A stretch of 64,000 nt of DNA from GCA-002727735 sp036159515 (GCA_036159515.1 JAYYEV010000043.1:1-64000), one strand, 5' to 3'; positions 8,428-18,338 are shown, counted from the first letter of the stretch. Program-made: numbers and translations. The notes: generated from the sequence alone by a model not told the origin.

Positions 8428-9180
8428 ATGGCAGGTCACAGTAAATGGGCTAATATTAAACATAGAAAAGCAGCTCAGGACAAAAAGAGAGCAAAAGTAT
8501 TTACACGAGTAATTAAGGAACTGACTATAGCAGCCAGAGATGGTGGAGGTGACGTGGATACCAATCCCTCCCTAAGATTAGCGGTTCAAAATGCGAAGGG
8601 TGCTAATATGCCTAAAGACACCATTGAAAGAGCAATTAAAAAAGGTGTTGGTGGAGAGGGAGCAAATCTTACAGAAATCTCTTTTGAAGGTTATGCATCT
8701 AATGGAATAGCGGTATTTGTGGAAGCCACTACAGACAATAACAATAGAACAGTTGCTTCAGTTAGATCTATTTTTAATAAATATGGGGGTAATTTAGGTA
8801 CAAACGGTTCTCTCGGTTTTTTGTTTGAAAGGAAGGGGATATTCACAGTCAAGAAAGATTCTATTGATGCTGTTGATTTAGAAGAAGTAGAAATGGATTT
8901 AATTGATTTCGGGTTAGAAGAATTAACAGAAATGGATGAGGATATAATTATTCAAACCAGCTTTGATGAGTATGGTACAATGCAATCTGCGTTAGAAAAA
9001 AGAGGTTGGGATGTGAGTAACACGGAATTGCAGAGATTACCCCTAAATTCAACGGCTCTTGATGTAGAAAATGCTAAAAAAGTAATGAAACTGATAGATA
9101 AGATGGAAGAAGATGACGATGTAAATGCAGTTTACCACAATTTGGAACTAACCGAAGAATTATTGGCTCAAATGGATTAA
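8428..9180 (+). CDS. YebC/PmpR/TACO1 family regulator
   Basis: A cytoplasmic 250-residue protein of the YebC family, whose members act as transcriptional regulators or aid ribosomes translating proline-rich stretches. The N-terminal signature MAGHSKWANIKHRKAAQDKK and the second block NMPKDTIERAIKKG are intact. The C-terminal acidic lobe follows. The gene stands alone and convergent with a methyltransferase, sharing 4 bp at the 3' ends. Which of the two roles applies here cannot be read from sequence. Confidence 0.95.
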   Translation: MAGHSKWANIKHRKAAQDKKRAKVFTRVIKELTIAARDGGGDVDTNPSLRLAVQNAKGANMPKDTIERAIKKGVGGEGANLTEISFEGYASNGIAVFVEATTDNNNRTVASVRSIFNKYGGNLGTNGSLGFLFERKGIFTVKKDSIDAVDLEEVEMDLIDFGLEELTEMDEDIIIQTSFDEYGTMQSALEKRGWDVSNTELQRLPLNSTALDVENAKKVMKLIDKMEEDDDVNAVYHNLELTEELLAQMD

Positions 9181-9776
9181 CTTTTTTTAGTTAATTCCAT
9201 CCATATTTCATTTCCTTTTCTCTCTGGAATTGAGTTTTTACAAATTTGAAGTTTTTTGATATCAAATTTAGGTTCAAAAAGTTTTTGATACTCCATCATG
9301 CTACCCCCAAAAGGTGGCCCCTTTTTTTCAAAGTTAATACCGAATAAAAGACCAATTAACTGCCCTTTCTTTCGCAGAAGATTATGTGTTTTTTCAACAT
9401 ACTTTACTCTTGCAGATGGATTTTGGGCGCAAAAAAAGGTTTGTTCAATAATAACATCAAAATAGGATGACATACTAAGATCAAAGAAGTTTTCGGATAA
9501 AATTCTATTCTCTGGAAACCATTTGTTTTTTGATTTAAAGAGGGTAACTGCTTCAGAAGATATGTCCATGTAGAATACGTTTTTAAAGGCTAACTGGTGA
9601 GCATATGATACTTCATATCCTGAACCTGCCCCAGGAATCAAAATGTGTAAATCTTTATTTTTTTGAGTATCAAACCAATTTTTTATGGCGGGTGAAATGT
9701 ATCCAATATCCCAGCCAATTTTATTGGACTGATATCGACTATCCCAGTATGCTTTATCTAGCCTAATTTTCCCCAT
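9177..9776 (-). CDS. TPMT-like SAM-dependent methyltransferase
   Basis: A class I methyltransferase of the thiopurine/thiol (TPMT) family, 199 residues, cytoplasmic. The family opening AYWDSRYQSNKIGWDIGY precedes SAM-binding motif I, ILIPGAGSGYEV (residues 45-56). EQTFFCA is the family's motif near residue 111. Bacterial members methylate halides, thiols or metalloid ions, so the substrate is open. It overlaps the upstream AI-2E permease gene by 14 bp. Confidence 0.85.
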   Translation of the reverse strand: MGKIRLDKAYWDSRYQSNKIGWDIGYISPAIKNWFDTQKNKDLHILIPGAGSGYEVSYAHQLAFKNVFYMDISSEAVTLFKSKNKWFPENRILSENFFDLSMSSYFDVIIEQTFFCAQNPSARVKYVEKTHNLLRKKGQLIGLLFGINFEKKGPPFGGSMMEYQKLFEPKFDIKKLQICKNSIPERKGNEIWMELTKKS

Positions 9777-10800
9777 TGATTTCCCCCTTTTCAGAGAGTA
9801 AAATGGCTAATGATCGATAGGACTCAAACTTACTTAGTATGATCAAAATTACCACAGTTACCGGAACGCTTATTATCATTCCAGTGGTGCCCCATATTGC
9901 TCCCCAAAAAACAAGTGAAATGATACTTAGCAAAGGACTTATATTCATAGAATTTCCAAGCCATTTTGGTTCTAGGAAATTTCCGATAATTACTTGAATA
10001 AAACCAACAACAAAAAAGATAATTAGTCCTGTACTAAAGTCTCCAAACTGAAGCAAACTGAACACAGCAGGAAAAACTGTAGCTAAAAGAGAACCAATGG
10101 TTGGGATATAGTTTAATAAAAAGATAAGGAATGCCCAAAACACAGCGAAATTTAAATCACAAAATGCAAATACCAGATAACTAAAAAATCCAGTAATTAA
10201 GCTCACTAAGGTCTTTATACCTAAATATCTAGCCACTGACCATTCAATTTTGGAAAGTGTTTCCATTAATGAATTGTATTTGTTTTTATTTCTTATGAAA
10301 ATCTTTTGTAGTTTTTTATTGAACTGAGTTTCTTCAATAAAAATAAAAACAACAAAAAGGAGTATCATTAAGGCACTACTTAATATTGTGGAAATAGCAT
10401 TAAATAACTCTCCTGCTATGGCTTTAAAATCTAATGTGGACATGTTGTCCTCAACGTATGATTCAATATCGATATCAAAGGTGGTGTTTAGTGTTAAAAT
10501 GATCTTGGCTATGTTATCATCATAATCATGATGTGATTTTATAATGTTATTAAAACTAGTGAGCACTACTTGAGATGAAAAAAATAGAACTAAGAAGACT
10601 AAAGCAGTAGAAATTATTTTTTTAAGCCCGTTGGGTACAACTTTTCCGTAAAATGGAATTTTTTGTGTGATGGCAGTGAAAATTCGAACAGTAAACCATA
10701 ATACAAGTGCAAAAATAAATGGCACTAAAACATATTGTCCATAGATTAATATCACAACTAGCACTACTGCGCATATGAGAAAATTGGTAAGCCTGTTCAA
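9763..10800 (-). CDS. AI-2E family transporter
   Basis: A polytopic inner-membrane protein of the AI-2E/YdgG/PerM family, 345 residues. The layout is typical: two N-terminal helices, a soluble insert (about residues 80-135) and a helical C-terminal bundle. The bundle includes the conserved stretches LNYIPTIGSLLATVFPA and FLEPKWLGNSMNISPLLS. Family members export autoinducer-2 or act as sodium/proton antiporters; the substrate is not shown here. It overlaps the downstream methyltransferase gene. Confidence 0.88.
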   Translation of the reverse strand: MNRLTNFLICAVVLVVILIYGQYVLVPFIFALVLWFTVRIFTAITQKIPFYGKVVPNGLKKIISTALVFLVLFFSSQVVLTSFNNIIKSHHDYDDNIAKIILTLNTTFDIDIESYVEDNMSTLDFKAIAGELFNAISTILSSALMILLFVVFIFIEETQFNKKLQKIFIRNKNKYNSLMETLSKIEWSVARYLGIKTLVSLITGFFSYLVFAFCDLNFAVFWAFLIFLLNYIPTIGSLLATVFPAVFSLLQFGDFSTGLIIFFVVGFIQVIIGNFLEPKWLGNSMNISPLLSIISLVFWGAIWGTTGMIISVPVTVVILIILSKFESYRSLAILLSEKGEINGEN

Positions 10801-10840
10801 TCTTGATTATTTATGAATTAATCGCAATAAAGTTAAAATA

Positions 10841-10873
10841 ATAAATAAAAAAAGGCCTGCAGTTCAGGCCTTT
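10841..10873 (-). terminator. Intrinsic terminator after the T9SS cargo gene
   Basis: A 9-bp perfect stem (AAAGGCCTG at 10851-10859 with CAGGCCTTT at 10865-10873) with a 5-base loop. On the minus strand it is followed by a T-rich run. It sits 24 bp beyond the stop of the gene ending at 10897 and insulates the AI-2E gene. Confidence 0.85.
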
Positions 10874-10896
10874 GTAAAATAATTATTATTGATGGG

Positions 10897-13800
10897 TTAT
10901 TTCATGACTTGCAACTTCTTATACAATATCCCCTCACTATTTATGTACGAAATGTGGTAAATTCCATTGCTAAATGTAGAAAGGTCTACATTAATAGCTC
11001 TGTCAATTTTAGTAATAGACTTTGAATAAACAATTTCTCCTAATGAGTTGGTGATTTCAATCTGACCATTGTTTACATTTTGATCATCAATTTTTAGAGT
11101 GGCAACTTCTTGAGCAGGATTAGGAAATACCATTAATGATGCATTTTCAATGTCTTTGTTTTCAATTCCTGTTGAGCTTGGAATAGCTTCTGCAGATTGT
11201 ACAATTTCTTTTGAAGCATCATCCTGAATCCAAACTACAACACCTAGGTTGCTAAAGTCCTCCACTGAGTGACTGCTAGAGTGATCAATTGGAGAATTTG
11301 CATCAGGGGGTAACACATAACTTCCTTGGAAAGTGTAAGAGAAGTTTTCATTTACAGGAACTCCGTCTTGTAGTGGACTTAATGAAAATCCACTAGATCC
11401 AGGAACCATTTTTTTCATCACATAACCAAATTGGGTTTCCCCATTACTGCCCACATTGTTGTATGTCATATATTCAAAAATGGCAACATACAAAGTCAAT
11501 GAATTGGTGAAATCTCCCAATGGATTAATGTTTACGTTAATATCAACGGTTTGGTTGTCAACTGTAAAAAAGGAGGATAACTCTACAAAAGCAGGAATGG
11601 CCAATACATCATCCATAACCTGTGCAGAAAGAGCACTTGAATTGTCCTGCCAGTAGTTTCCATCTACTACTAAATCAGGAACCGCATTTACACTGTAGTA
11701 ACCTCTTCTATCTCCTCCTTCTTGAGTATAATACGGGTCTCCCGAACCTGGCCACGACATTTGATATTTTAGAATAGAATATTGGTCCAGAGCATAGTTG
11801 GAAGTCACAGATGTTATGTTTTGGTTACCAGCTACGCAAGGGCCACAGGTAGAACTCGTAAATGCTTCAAGCATTGGTCTTTTCAATGTGGCGTTGTCAT
11901 AAATAGTTACAGTAGCATATGCAGTGTCATTGGAATTATTCATATCGTTGGTGGAATTAATATTGCTAGCCCACACGGCAATATCATAGGTTCCTGCCGC
12001 AGTTGGGCTCCAACTTGTGCCATGATTAAATGAATGAATATCTCCAGTGCCAAGATTTAGTCCAGAAACTGATTCTGTTACTGGTGTTCCCCCATCTATT
12101 GCGTAATTGATATCCATAGAAGTTACGGTATTAAGCCCCATATTTTGAAGTTCCCCTGAAACTACAAATGGTCCATTCGCTAGAATCAATGTTGGAGAAG
12201 TAGTAACGGCCATACCAGACATATCTATGGTTGAGGGGGTTGTGCACGTTAACGTTGCTTCAATGGGTATATAAGGGCCACCTACACCATCTACACAGTT
12301 CCAAGTCCCGTCTCCATCGATATACATGGTAATCGTACCAGTAGTAGATAATACCGATACACCAGAATGATCGCCATCGGCATCATACAGTAAATTCCCT
12401 GAATTTCCTACTCCGTCATATATTTGGAGATTATCATACCCAACTTCTGTTTCTCCAGCAGTAATATTTAGCGTAATGAAATCACCTGGAGTAGAAGCTA
12501 CGGCTGTGAAAACTGTAAATGCACCTGCGCCATAGCAATAGGGGCCAAAGTTATCTCCACACGTTGGAGGAGTTGAAAAACTAATGGGGCCTTGCCAATT
12601 ACTCAAATCTCCATTTCCACAATCGGCCTGAACATAAAATTCATAATCAGTTTGCGATGATAATCCAGTGGCTGAATAGGATGTAGAAGTAACCGTAGCT
12701 GAGGTCCCAGAACCAAGTGTGAAACCTGCTGCTCCGTATTCAACGTTCCATGAAGGTTCGCTTCCTCCTGGAGTCCATGTAAAATCAGCACCCGTTGCTG
12801 ACAAGTTACTAATTACAACATTAGTAGGCTTGATACATGAAGGGGCTTCTCTAATTTCAAAATGATCTATAGCTATATCTCCCCAGTATTGAATTCCACT
12901 CCCATCGTCTCCTACATAGGCAGTAATTTTAAATTCTACAGACCCTGAAAAAGAAGATAGATCTACAAATTCTTCAACCCATTGGTCTCCCTGGTCTCCA
13001 GATTTACTAAATACATTAGTGTAAGATGTGCCTCCATTTGAGGATGCATCAATTTTTAACTCAGCAATAGAAGCACCAAACATATGGCTATAAAACTTTA
13101 GTTGAGGTATGGTAAGTGCACTTAGGTCTATTGCTGGGGTATGTAAAATTGCACTGTCACCAGGAGCTCTTGGTGCAGAAGTTTCTATGTAAATGTAGTT
13201 TCCTCCACCAGTTATGTCATCACTAGGCCCAGTTGGATTTGAGGGAGTAGTACCCGCATTAAGAGTCCAATCAAAAACATCATTTTGATCTTGAATCCAA
13301 CACGGAGCCATGCCAGGGTCAAAAGTTTCAAGATAAGGTGCGTTACCAGGACAAGTAGAAACGGTAATAGGTCCAGCAAAATTACTTAATCCGTTTCCAG
13401 AAGCTTGGCAATCTGATTGCACATAAAAATCATACATGGTATAGGAAGTTAATCCAGAAATGGTTGCTGTAGTGGTCGTTGATGTTGAAGTTGATCCACT
13501 CCCTTGAGTAAATCCGGATGTTCCATATTCAATGGTGTAAGAACCTGCATTAGGCCCTGCAGACCAAGAAAGGTCAACTGAACTAGAAGTGGTTCCGGTA
13601 ATCGAAACTCCATATGGATCTAAGCAGGCAGGAGGTGCACATGTTGAGTTAGAAACTCCAGACCATATCGGACCATCGTTACCAGAATTTGTTGGGTATG
13701 GACCATAGGACCCGACCGTGCTGCCGTCAGGAGCAGTTATGGTGTAAGTAATTTCGGTATCCCATGTTCCAGAAACAAAATCAAAACTTACGTTATCCCC

Positions 13801-14007
13801 TGTATAAGTACTGATGGAGTCCATTGCGCTACTCCCTCCAGCTGGAACGCTAAAACTGGTTATTAATACGCTGTTAATTGATACATTGATTTGAGCACCA
13901 TTCCAACCATCACCGTATGAATCCTGCATGTCAACAACATAATGACATTGAGAAAAAGAAAGTTGATAGGTTAAAAATGTGAATAGTAGAAGTATTGTTT
14001 TTTTCAT
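10897..14007 (-). CDS. Large T9SS-secreted multidomain protein with Omp28/thioredoxin-like module
   Basis: A 1036-residue exported protein. It has a signal peptide ending SFSQ and an N-terminal beta domain (YGDGWNGA, residues 21-120). A fibronectin III domain (about 128-217), a MAM-like jelly-roll (220-388) and a second FN3 (390-478) follow. Next come a CUB-like domain (480-590) and a CARDB-like segment (595-705). An Omp28-type thioredoxin-like domain carries a CGPC motif (SSTCGPCVAGNQ, about residue 720) and a later VPDLVVDG in the place of the thioredoxin cis-Pro loop. The last 75 residues (VFPNPAQE to LQVMK) are a type A T9SS sorting domain. It is a single-gene unit with its own terminator. 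The role, adhesive or redox, is inferred. Confidence 0.85.
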   Translation of the reverse strand: MKKTILLLFTFLTYQLSFSQCHYVVDMQDSYGDGWNGAQINVSINSVLITSFSVPAGGSSAMDSISTYTGDNVSFDFVSGTWDTEITYTITAPDGSTVGSYGPYPTNSGNDGPIWSGVSNSTCAPPACLDPYGVSITGTTSSSVDLSWSAGPNAGSYTIEYGTSGFTQGSGSTSTSTTTTATISGLTSYTMYDFYVQSDCQASGNGLSNFAGPITVSTCPGNAPYLETFDPGMAPCWIQDQNDVFDWTLNAGTTPSNPTGPSDDITGGGNYIYIETSAPRAPGDSAILHTPAIDLSALTIPQLKFYSHMFGASIAELKIDASSNGGTSYTNVFSKSGDQGDQWVEEFVDLSSFSGSVEFKITAYVGDDGSGIQYWGDIAIDHFEIREAPSCIKPTNVVISNLSATGADFTWTPGGSEPSWNVEYGAAGFTLGSGTSATVTSTSYSATGLSSQTDYEFYVQADCGNGDLSNWQGPISFSTPPTCGDNFGPYCYGAGAFTVFTAVASTPGDFITLNITAGETEVGYDNLQIYDGVGNSGNLLYDADGDHSGVSVLSTTGTITMYIDGDGTWNCVDGVGGPYIPIEATLTCTTPSTIDMSGMAVTTSPTLILANGPFVVSGELQNMGLNTVTSMDINYAIDGGTPVTESVSGLNLGTGDIHSFNHGTSWSPTAAGTYDIAVWASNINSTNDMNNSNDTAYATVTIYDNATLKRPMLEAFTSSTCGPCVAGNQNITSVTSNYALDQYSILKYQMSWPGSGDPYYTQEGGDRRGYYSVNAVPDLVVDGNYWQDNSSALSAQVMDDVLAIPAFVELSSFFTVDNQTVDINVNINPLGDFTNSLTLYVAIFEYMTYNNVGSNGETQFGYVMKKMVPGSSGFSLSPLQDGVPVNENFSYTFQGSYVLPPDANSPIDHSSSHSVEDFSNLGVVVWIQDDASKEIVQSAEAIPSSTGIENKDIENASLMVFPNPAQEVATLKIDDQNVNNGQIEITNSLGEIVYSKSITKIDRAINVDLSTFSNGIYHISYINSEGILYKKLQVMK

Positions 14008-14116
14008 GGTTTACATATTTTAACACAATTTAGTATATATTTTGATATTATAAAAGGAGACAAAGCAAAAGCTTTGGAGAAAAAAATAGGTTACAGATGC
14101 AACCTATTTTAAATAG

Positions 14117-14190
14117 TGACCCCGGCAGGATTCAAACCTGCAACCGCTGGAGCCGAAATCCAGTGCTCTATTCAGTTGAGCTACGAGGCC
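14117..14190 (-). tRNA. tRNA-Arg (anticodon TCG)
   Basis: Folds as a complete 74-nt cloverleaf: acceptor GGCCTCG/CGGGGTC plus discriminator A, D stem GCTC/GAGC, anticodon arm CTGGA-TTTCGGC-TCCAG giving anticodon TCG, and T arm GCAGG-TTTGAAT-CCTGC. CCA is not encoded. The usual G19 and C56 are A and T, which would preserve a 19-56 tertiary pair, and positions 15-48 read A-T. The gene is expressed toward the cargo gene and away from porZ. Confidence 0.95.
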
Positions 14191-14196
14191 ATAACA

Positions 14197-14204
14197 CAAA
14201 AGTA
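14197..14204 (-). promoter_or_regulatory. Putative -7 box for tRNA-Arg
   Basis: On the minus strand TACTTTTG is a perfect TAnnTTTG box ending 7 bases before the tRNA 5' end. No clear TTG -33 element is present at 19-21 bases, so support is partial. Confidence 0.4.
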
Positions 14205-14250
14205 GAATTATTTTATCATAATAATTTTGATTTTATTTAGTTTGTAGCCT

Positions 14251-16584
14251 GTGAGTAAATTAAATAGCATATTTCTTTTTTTATGTATTTACATTCAATG
14301 TAATAATCCTTTTTTTGCTCAAAGCTACTTTTCGGTAGAAACATGGAGAGATCATTTACCTTACTCAAATGCCACAGAAATTTCAAAAGTAGGTGATCTT
14401 ATTTACGCTTCAACTCCTCATTCTTTAGTTGAGCTAAATACAAATACCAATGAAATTACTCGTTTTTCGAAGGTGAATGGACTTAGTGAAACAGGAATTG
14501 CCCAAATAGTGGGTAGTGACCGATATAATACGTTAGTAATAGGTTATAATTCTAGTAATATAGATTTAATTAAAGATGGTGAAATTATAAACATTTCAGC
14601 TATTCTAAACAGCAACTTAATTGGTGATAAAACGATAAATGAATTGTACGTTTATGAACAGTTTGTTTTCATTTGTACTGGATTTGGAATAGTGGTAATA
14701 GATCTCATTAGAGAAGAGGTTAATGACACTTATATAATAGGTCAAAACAATACGCAATTGAAAGTGAAAGACATCCACATTTCTTCAGATTCTATATTTG
14801 CATTAACAGACTTAGGTATTCTTGCTGCTAATCGGAATTCCAACTTTCTTTCAGATTTTAATAATTGGAATTTAATATCGCAATCTCCATCTGGAAATAT
14901 CGAAAGACTTGAATCAATAGAAGATGATTTCTTAGCGTTTGGAAATCAAAATATAATATATAGCTATAATGGCCAGTGGCAAACTATTATGAATCGACCT
15001 AGTGAAGAATTAAGAAACGTAAGATATGTTGATCAAAAATTAGTAGTTGCTACATCCTCTTATGTGACCCTTTATGAATCGGATTTAACGGCACTACAAG
15101 ACACTTCAGCACTATTTTATGCGCTAAACGGAGTTACGGGCATAACTCCAAATGACTTTTACATTACAACAGACTATTATTGGTTAGCGGATGAAAAAAG
15201 AGGGTTTCATCGCTTAACTGACAATTTTAATGCACAAGAAATTGCAAACAGTGGCCCATTCACTAACGAAGCGTTTCACCTTTCCTGTGAAAATGATCAT
15301 TTATTTGTGTCTGCAGGTAGGGTAGACGGAACTAATTGGAATAAAACGTTCAATTGGCATGGGATATATGCCTATGATCAAAATGAATGGATGATGTATA
15401 ATCAGATTACAATTCCTGCAATGGAGCAAGACATTGATACGGTTTCTGATATTCTCTCAGTAACACCCCACTTAATTAATGAAAATGAATTTTTTGCTTC
15501 GTCATATGGGGGTGGATTACTGCATTTTCGTGATGGGCAGCTGATAGATAGATATTCTTATTATAATTCATCATTACAGCCAAGAATAGGGCAAAATAGT
15601 AACGTATTGGTTTCGTCATCAGCATTTGATTCACAAGGGAATTTATGGGTTTCTAACCCTTATACGAATTCACCGTTGTCTGTGTTGACACCTGATGGTG
15701 AATGGCAATCATTTTATTGTGGAAACCAAGCAGCAGATAAGTTGTGTACAAGTCTTACAGTGGATAACCAGTATGGTTATGTGTGGATGATTATTAAAGG
15801 ATTAGGATTAGTTGTTTACGATTATAATCAAACCCCTCTTGATGATTCCGATGATGAGTATGCATTGGTTACTACGGCTAGTGGAAATGGTTCGCTTCCA
15901 AGTTCTTATGTAAATACCGTAGCTATTGATTTAGATGGAGTGATTTGGATTGGAACAGATAACGGACCTGTTCAATTCTACAGCTCTTACCCCATTTTTA
16001 ATGAGTCAAATTATAATGCTCAAAGAATACTGATTGAAGATAATGGTACTATTCAATATTTGCTTGAAAGTCAGATCATTAATGACATTGAAGTTGATGG
16101 TGCTAATCGAAAATGGATTGCAACAAACGGTGGAGGTTTATTTTTAATGTCCGAAGATGGAACAAATACAATCTATTCATTTTCATCATTGAACAGCCCT
16201 TTGTACAGTGATCAAGTCAATGCGCTTGCTTTAAATCATAAAACAGGCGAGGTTTACATTGCTTCTGAAGATGGTATACAAGGGTTTAAATCTTCAGCTA
16301 CCGAATCCTATCTTTCTTTTCAATCTTTAGAAGCCTATCCTAACCCTGTTAGAGAAAATTATTTTGGAAATATCGCCATAAAAGGAATGATGACTAATTC
16401 TGAGGTAAAGGTAACAGATGCCAACGGTACATTGATAAGTAACTTAATTTCTGATGGTGGTCAGGCCGTTTGGAATGGAAAAAATTTAGAAAATGAATTC
16501 GTTCCTTCTGGAGTATATTATTTTTTTGCTACCTCACAAGATGGGTATAGTAAGGCAAAAGGAAAAGTGTTAATCATCAGGTAG
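14251..16584 (+). CDS. porZ: PorZ-like T9SS surface protein (beta-propeller)
   Basis: PorZ belongs to the T9SS attachment complex and, in Porphyromonas, supplies the A-LPS to which cargo is linked. The 777-residue protein has a signal peptide, the family opening FSVETWRDHLPYSNATEISK, and two-component-regulator-type propeller repeats, for example GNLWVSNP, VIWIGTDNGPVQFY and RKWIATNGGGLFL. A C-terminal type A sorting domain follows (YPNPVREN to GKVLIIR). The start is GTG at 14251, since the only ATG nearby is out of frame. It stands upstream of cvpA, holB, ricT and gldH. Confidence 0.88.
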   Translation: MSKLNSIFLFLCIYIQCNNPFFAQSYFSVETWRDHLPYSNATEISKVGDLIYASTPHSLVELNTNTNEITRFSKVNGLSETGIAQIVGSDRYNTLVIGYNSSNIDLIKDGEIINISAILNSNLIGDKTINELYVYEQFVFICTGFGIVVIDLIREEVNDTYIIGQNNTQLKVKDIHISSDSIFALTDLGILAANRNSNFLSDFNNWNLISQSPSGNIERLESIEDDFLAFGNQNIIYSYNGQWQTIMNRPSEELRNVRYVDQKLVVATSSYVTLYESDLTALQDTSALFYALNGVTGITPNDFYITTDYYWLADEKRGFHRLTDNFNAQEIANSGPFTNEAFHLSCENDHLFVSAGRVDGTNWNKTFNWHGIYAYDQNEWMMYNQITIPAMEQDIDTVSDILSVTPHLINENEFFASSYGGGLLHFRDGQLIDRYSYYNSSLQPRIGQNSNVLVSSSAFDSQGNLWVSNPYTNSPLSVLTPDGEWQSFYCGNQAADKLCTSLTVDNQYGYVWMIIKGLGLVVYDYNQTPLDDSDDEYALVTTASGNGSLPSSYVNTVAIDLDGVIWIGTDNGPVQFYSSYPIFNESNYNAQRILIEDNGTIQYLLESQIINDIEVDGANRKWIATNGGGLFLMSEDGTNTIYSFSSLNSPLYSDQVNALALNHKTGEVYIASEDGIQGFKSSATESYLSFQSLEAYPNPVRENYFGNIAIKGMMTNSEVKVTDANGTLISNLISDGGQAVWNGKNLENEFVPSGVYYFFATSQDGYSKAKGKVLIIR

Positions 16585-16659
16585 TTTTATACTTAGGGTT
16601 GTGAATATTTATTGGAGAAGTAAAAAATCAAATAAATAATAACGCATAGTTTTGATTGT

Positions 16660-17190
16660 ATGTGGTTAGATGTAGTAATTGCTTTACCTATACTTTGGGG
16701 AATTTATAACGGATATCAAAAAGGACTTATTTCTCAAGTTCTTGGAATAATAAGCTTAGCTATTGGAATTTATTTGGGGATTTACCATGGAGATTTAGTC
16801 TTTTTTTTGTTAGAAGGTAAAGTTTCAGACACCTACATACCCATTATCTCTTTTGCCATCATTTTCTTAGCTACAGTAGCGCTGGGAATTTTACTTTCTA
16901 AAGTCATTGAAAAAATGCTAGCCTTTATTCAATTAAAACAATTAAATAAAATAGGAGGAATTGTATTTGGAGTGCTAAAAGTGCTTCTTTTTTTGTTGGC
17001 CGGAATATATTTTTTTGAAAAGTGGGATACCAAAAATAGCATCATAAAGAGTGAAACAAAAAATGAATCGGTTTTATTTCCATTACTAGTTGAAACCTCA
17101 TCCATTATTTTACCGGAGTTAAATAATAAAGAAATACTAAATATTACAGAATCACTTCAACAAGAAAATGTCTTAAATCTAGAAGATTAG
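16660..17190 (+). CDS. CvpA family membrane protein
   Basis: A 176-residue inner-membrane protein with four hydrophobic helices. The opening LDVVIALPILWGIYNGYQKG and the second-half motif LNKIGGIVFGVLKVLLF are the conserved CvpA blocks. The family was named for colicin V production and is linked to envelope integrity, but its biochemical function is not established. The last 35 residues are soluble. It sits 75 bp after porZ and 13 bp before holB. Confidence 0.85.
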   Translation: MWLDVVIALPILWGIYNGYQKGLISQVLGIISLAIGIYLGIYHGDLVFFLLEGKVSDTYIPIISFAIIFLATVALGILLSKVIEKMLAFIQLKQLNKIGGIVFGVLKVLLFLLAGIYFFEKWDTKNSIIKSETKNESVLFPLLVETSSIILPELNNKEILNITESLQQENVLNLED

Positions 17191-17203
17191 TTACATTTGA
17201 GAT

Positions 17204-18328
17204 GTGTTTTTTGAAAACGATAACGCACATCTGCAAATAAAAACTCAACTCGTACAGTTGTATAAAACCAATAGAGTTCCACATGCTTTATTATTTAGTG
17301 GTATGGAAGGTTCAGGTCATTTTCAGTTGGCCATGTTTTTTGCAAAAACCTTGCTTTGTAAAGAAGTTATTAGTGGCCCATGTAATCAATGTACTTCTTG
17401 TAAAAAAATAGATAATTTTAATCACCCTGATCTTCATTTTTCATTTCCTATTCACCTTTCCAAATCAGAAAAATCAGAGGTATCGGATGATCATATAGTT
17501 GGTTTTTCTAAAATGCTAAAAGAATATCATTGTATAGGAAAACAGGTTTGGTATGCTAAAATGGGGAACGAAAATAAACAAGGTGTTATTGGAGTTAAAG
17601 AAGGACAGGAGATCATAAAAAAGTTGCAGTTAAAATCTTATGAAGGCGGGAAAAAGCTATTGATTATTTGGCTCCCAGAGTTAATGAACGTTCAAGCAGC
17701 TAATAAACTGCTAAAGCTCATAGAAGAACCCCCTGAAAAAACAAATTTGATTTTTGTTTCAGATCGTTCTGAGCAACTACTACAAACCATTTCTTCTAGA
17801 TTACAACAAATTAAAGTTCCTCCTTTTGAAAATAGTTTTGTGAGTATGTATTTACAGTCTCATTTTGATGTAGAAGAAAGTGAGGCTAAAATGCTTTCAA
17901 AAAGTGCTGGAGGAAACCTACATAAGGCTATATATAAGCACCTTAACAATGAAAAAAGTCAAGAATTCTTAGCTCAGTTTGTCCAATGGATGAGGTTATG
18001 TTATTCAAGAAATATTTCAGACACTATAGATTGGGTTAATGATTTCTCTAAAAAAGGAAGAGAAACAAATAAAGAGTTTCTTAAATATGCGTTGGAATTA
18101 TTTAGACAGTGTATTACAAATCATTACATGGTGTCCATGGACGGATTAAGCCCTGAAGAAGAACAATTTTTAATAAAGTTCAAACCTTTTATAAATCATA
18201 ACAATATCATTGAATTGAATAAGGTTATAAATGAGGCTTATTATCATGTGGAAAGAAATGCTAATATTAAAATTCTTATGTTAGATGTCTCACTGCATTT
18301 ATATAAATTGATCAGAAATTCGAAATGA
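17204..18328 (+). CDS. holB: DNA polymerase III clamp-loader subunit delta prime
   Basis: A clamp-loader subunit of the replicative polymerase, AAA+ type, 374 residues. The degenerate P-loop (SGMEGSGHFQLA), the zinc module (CKEVISGPCNQCTSCKK), the delta-prime block NKLLKLIEEPPEKTNLIF and the arginine-finger-region SSRLQQIKVP are all visible. The start is GTG at 17204, because the ATG two bases earlier is in another frame. It sits between cvpA and ricT. Confidence 0.92.
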   Translation: MFFENDNAHLQIKTQLVQLYKTNRVPHALLFSGMEGSGHFQLAMFFAKTLLCKEVISGPCNQCTSCKKIDNFNHPDLHFSFPIHLSKSEKSEVSDDHIVGFSKMLKEYHCIGKQVWYAKMGNENKQGVIGVKEGQEIIKKLQLKSYEGGKKLLIIWLPELMNVQAANKLLKLIEEPPEKTNLIFVSDRSEQLLQTISSRLQQIKVPPFENSFVSMYLQSHFDVEESEAKMLSKSAGGNLHKAIYKHLNNEKSQEFLAQFVQWMRLCYSRNISDTIDWVNDFSKKGRETNKEFLKYALELFRQCITNHYMVSMDGLSPEEEQFLIKFKPFINHNNIIELNKVINEAYYHVERNANIKILMLDVSLHLYKLIRNSK

Positions 18329-18338
18329 ATTCAAAAAG

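Noticed and set aside
17192..17199. TACATTTG as a promoter for holB
   Set aside because: It is a perfect TAnnTTTG but lies 5 bp before the GTG, has no TTG upstream and sits within a tightly spaced run. It is probably chance.
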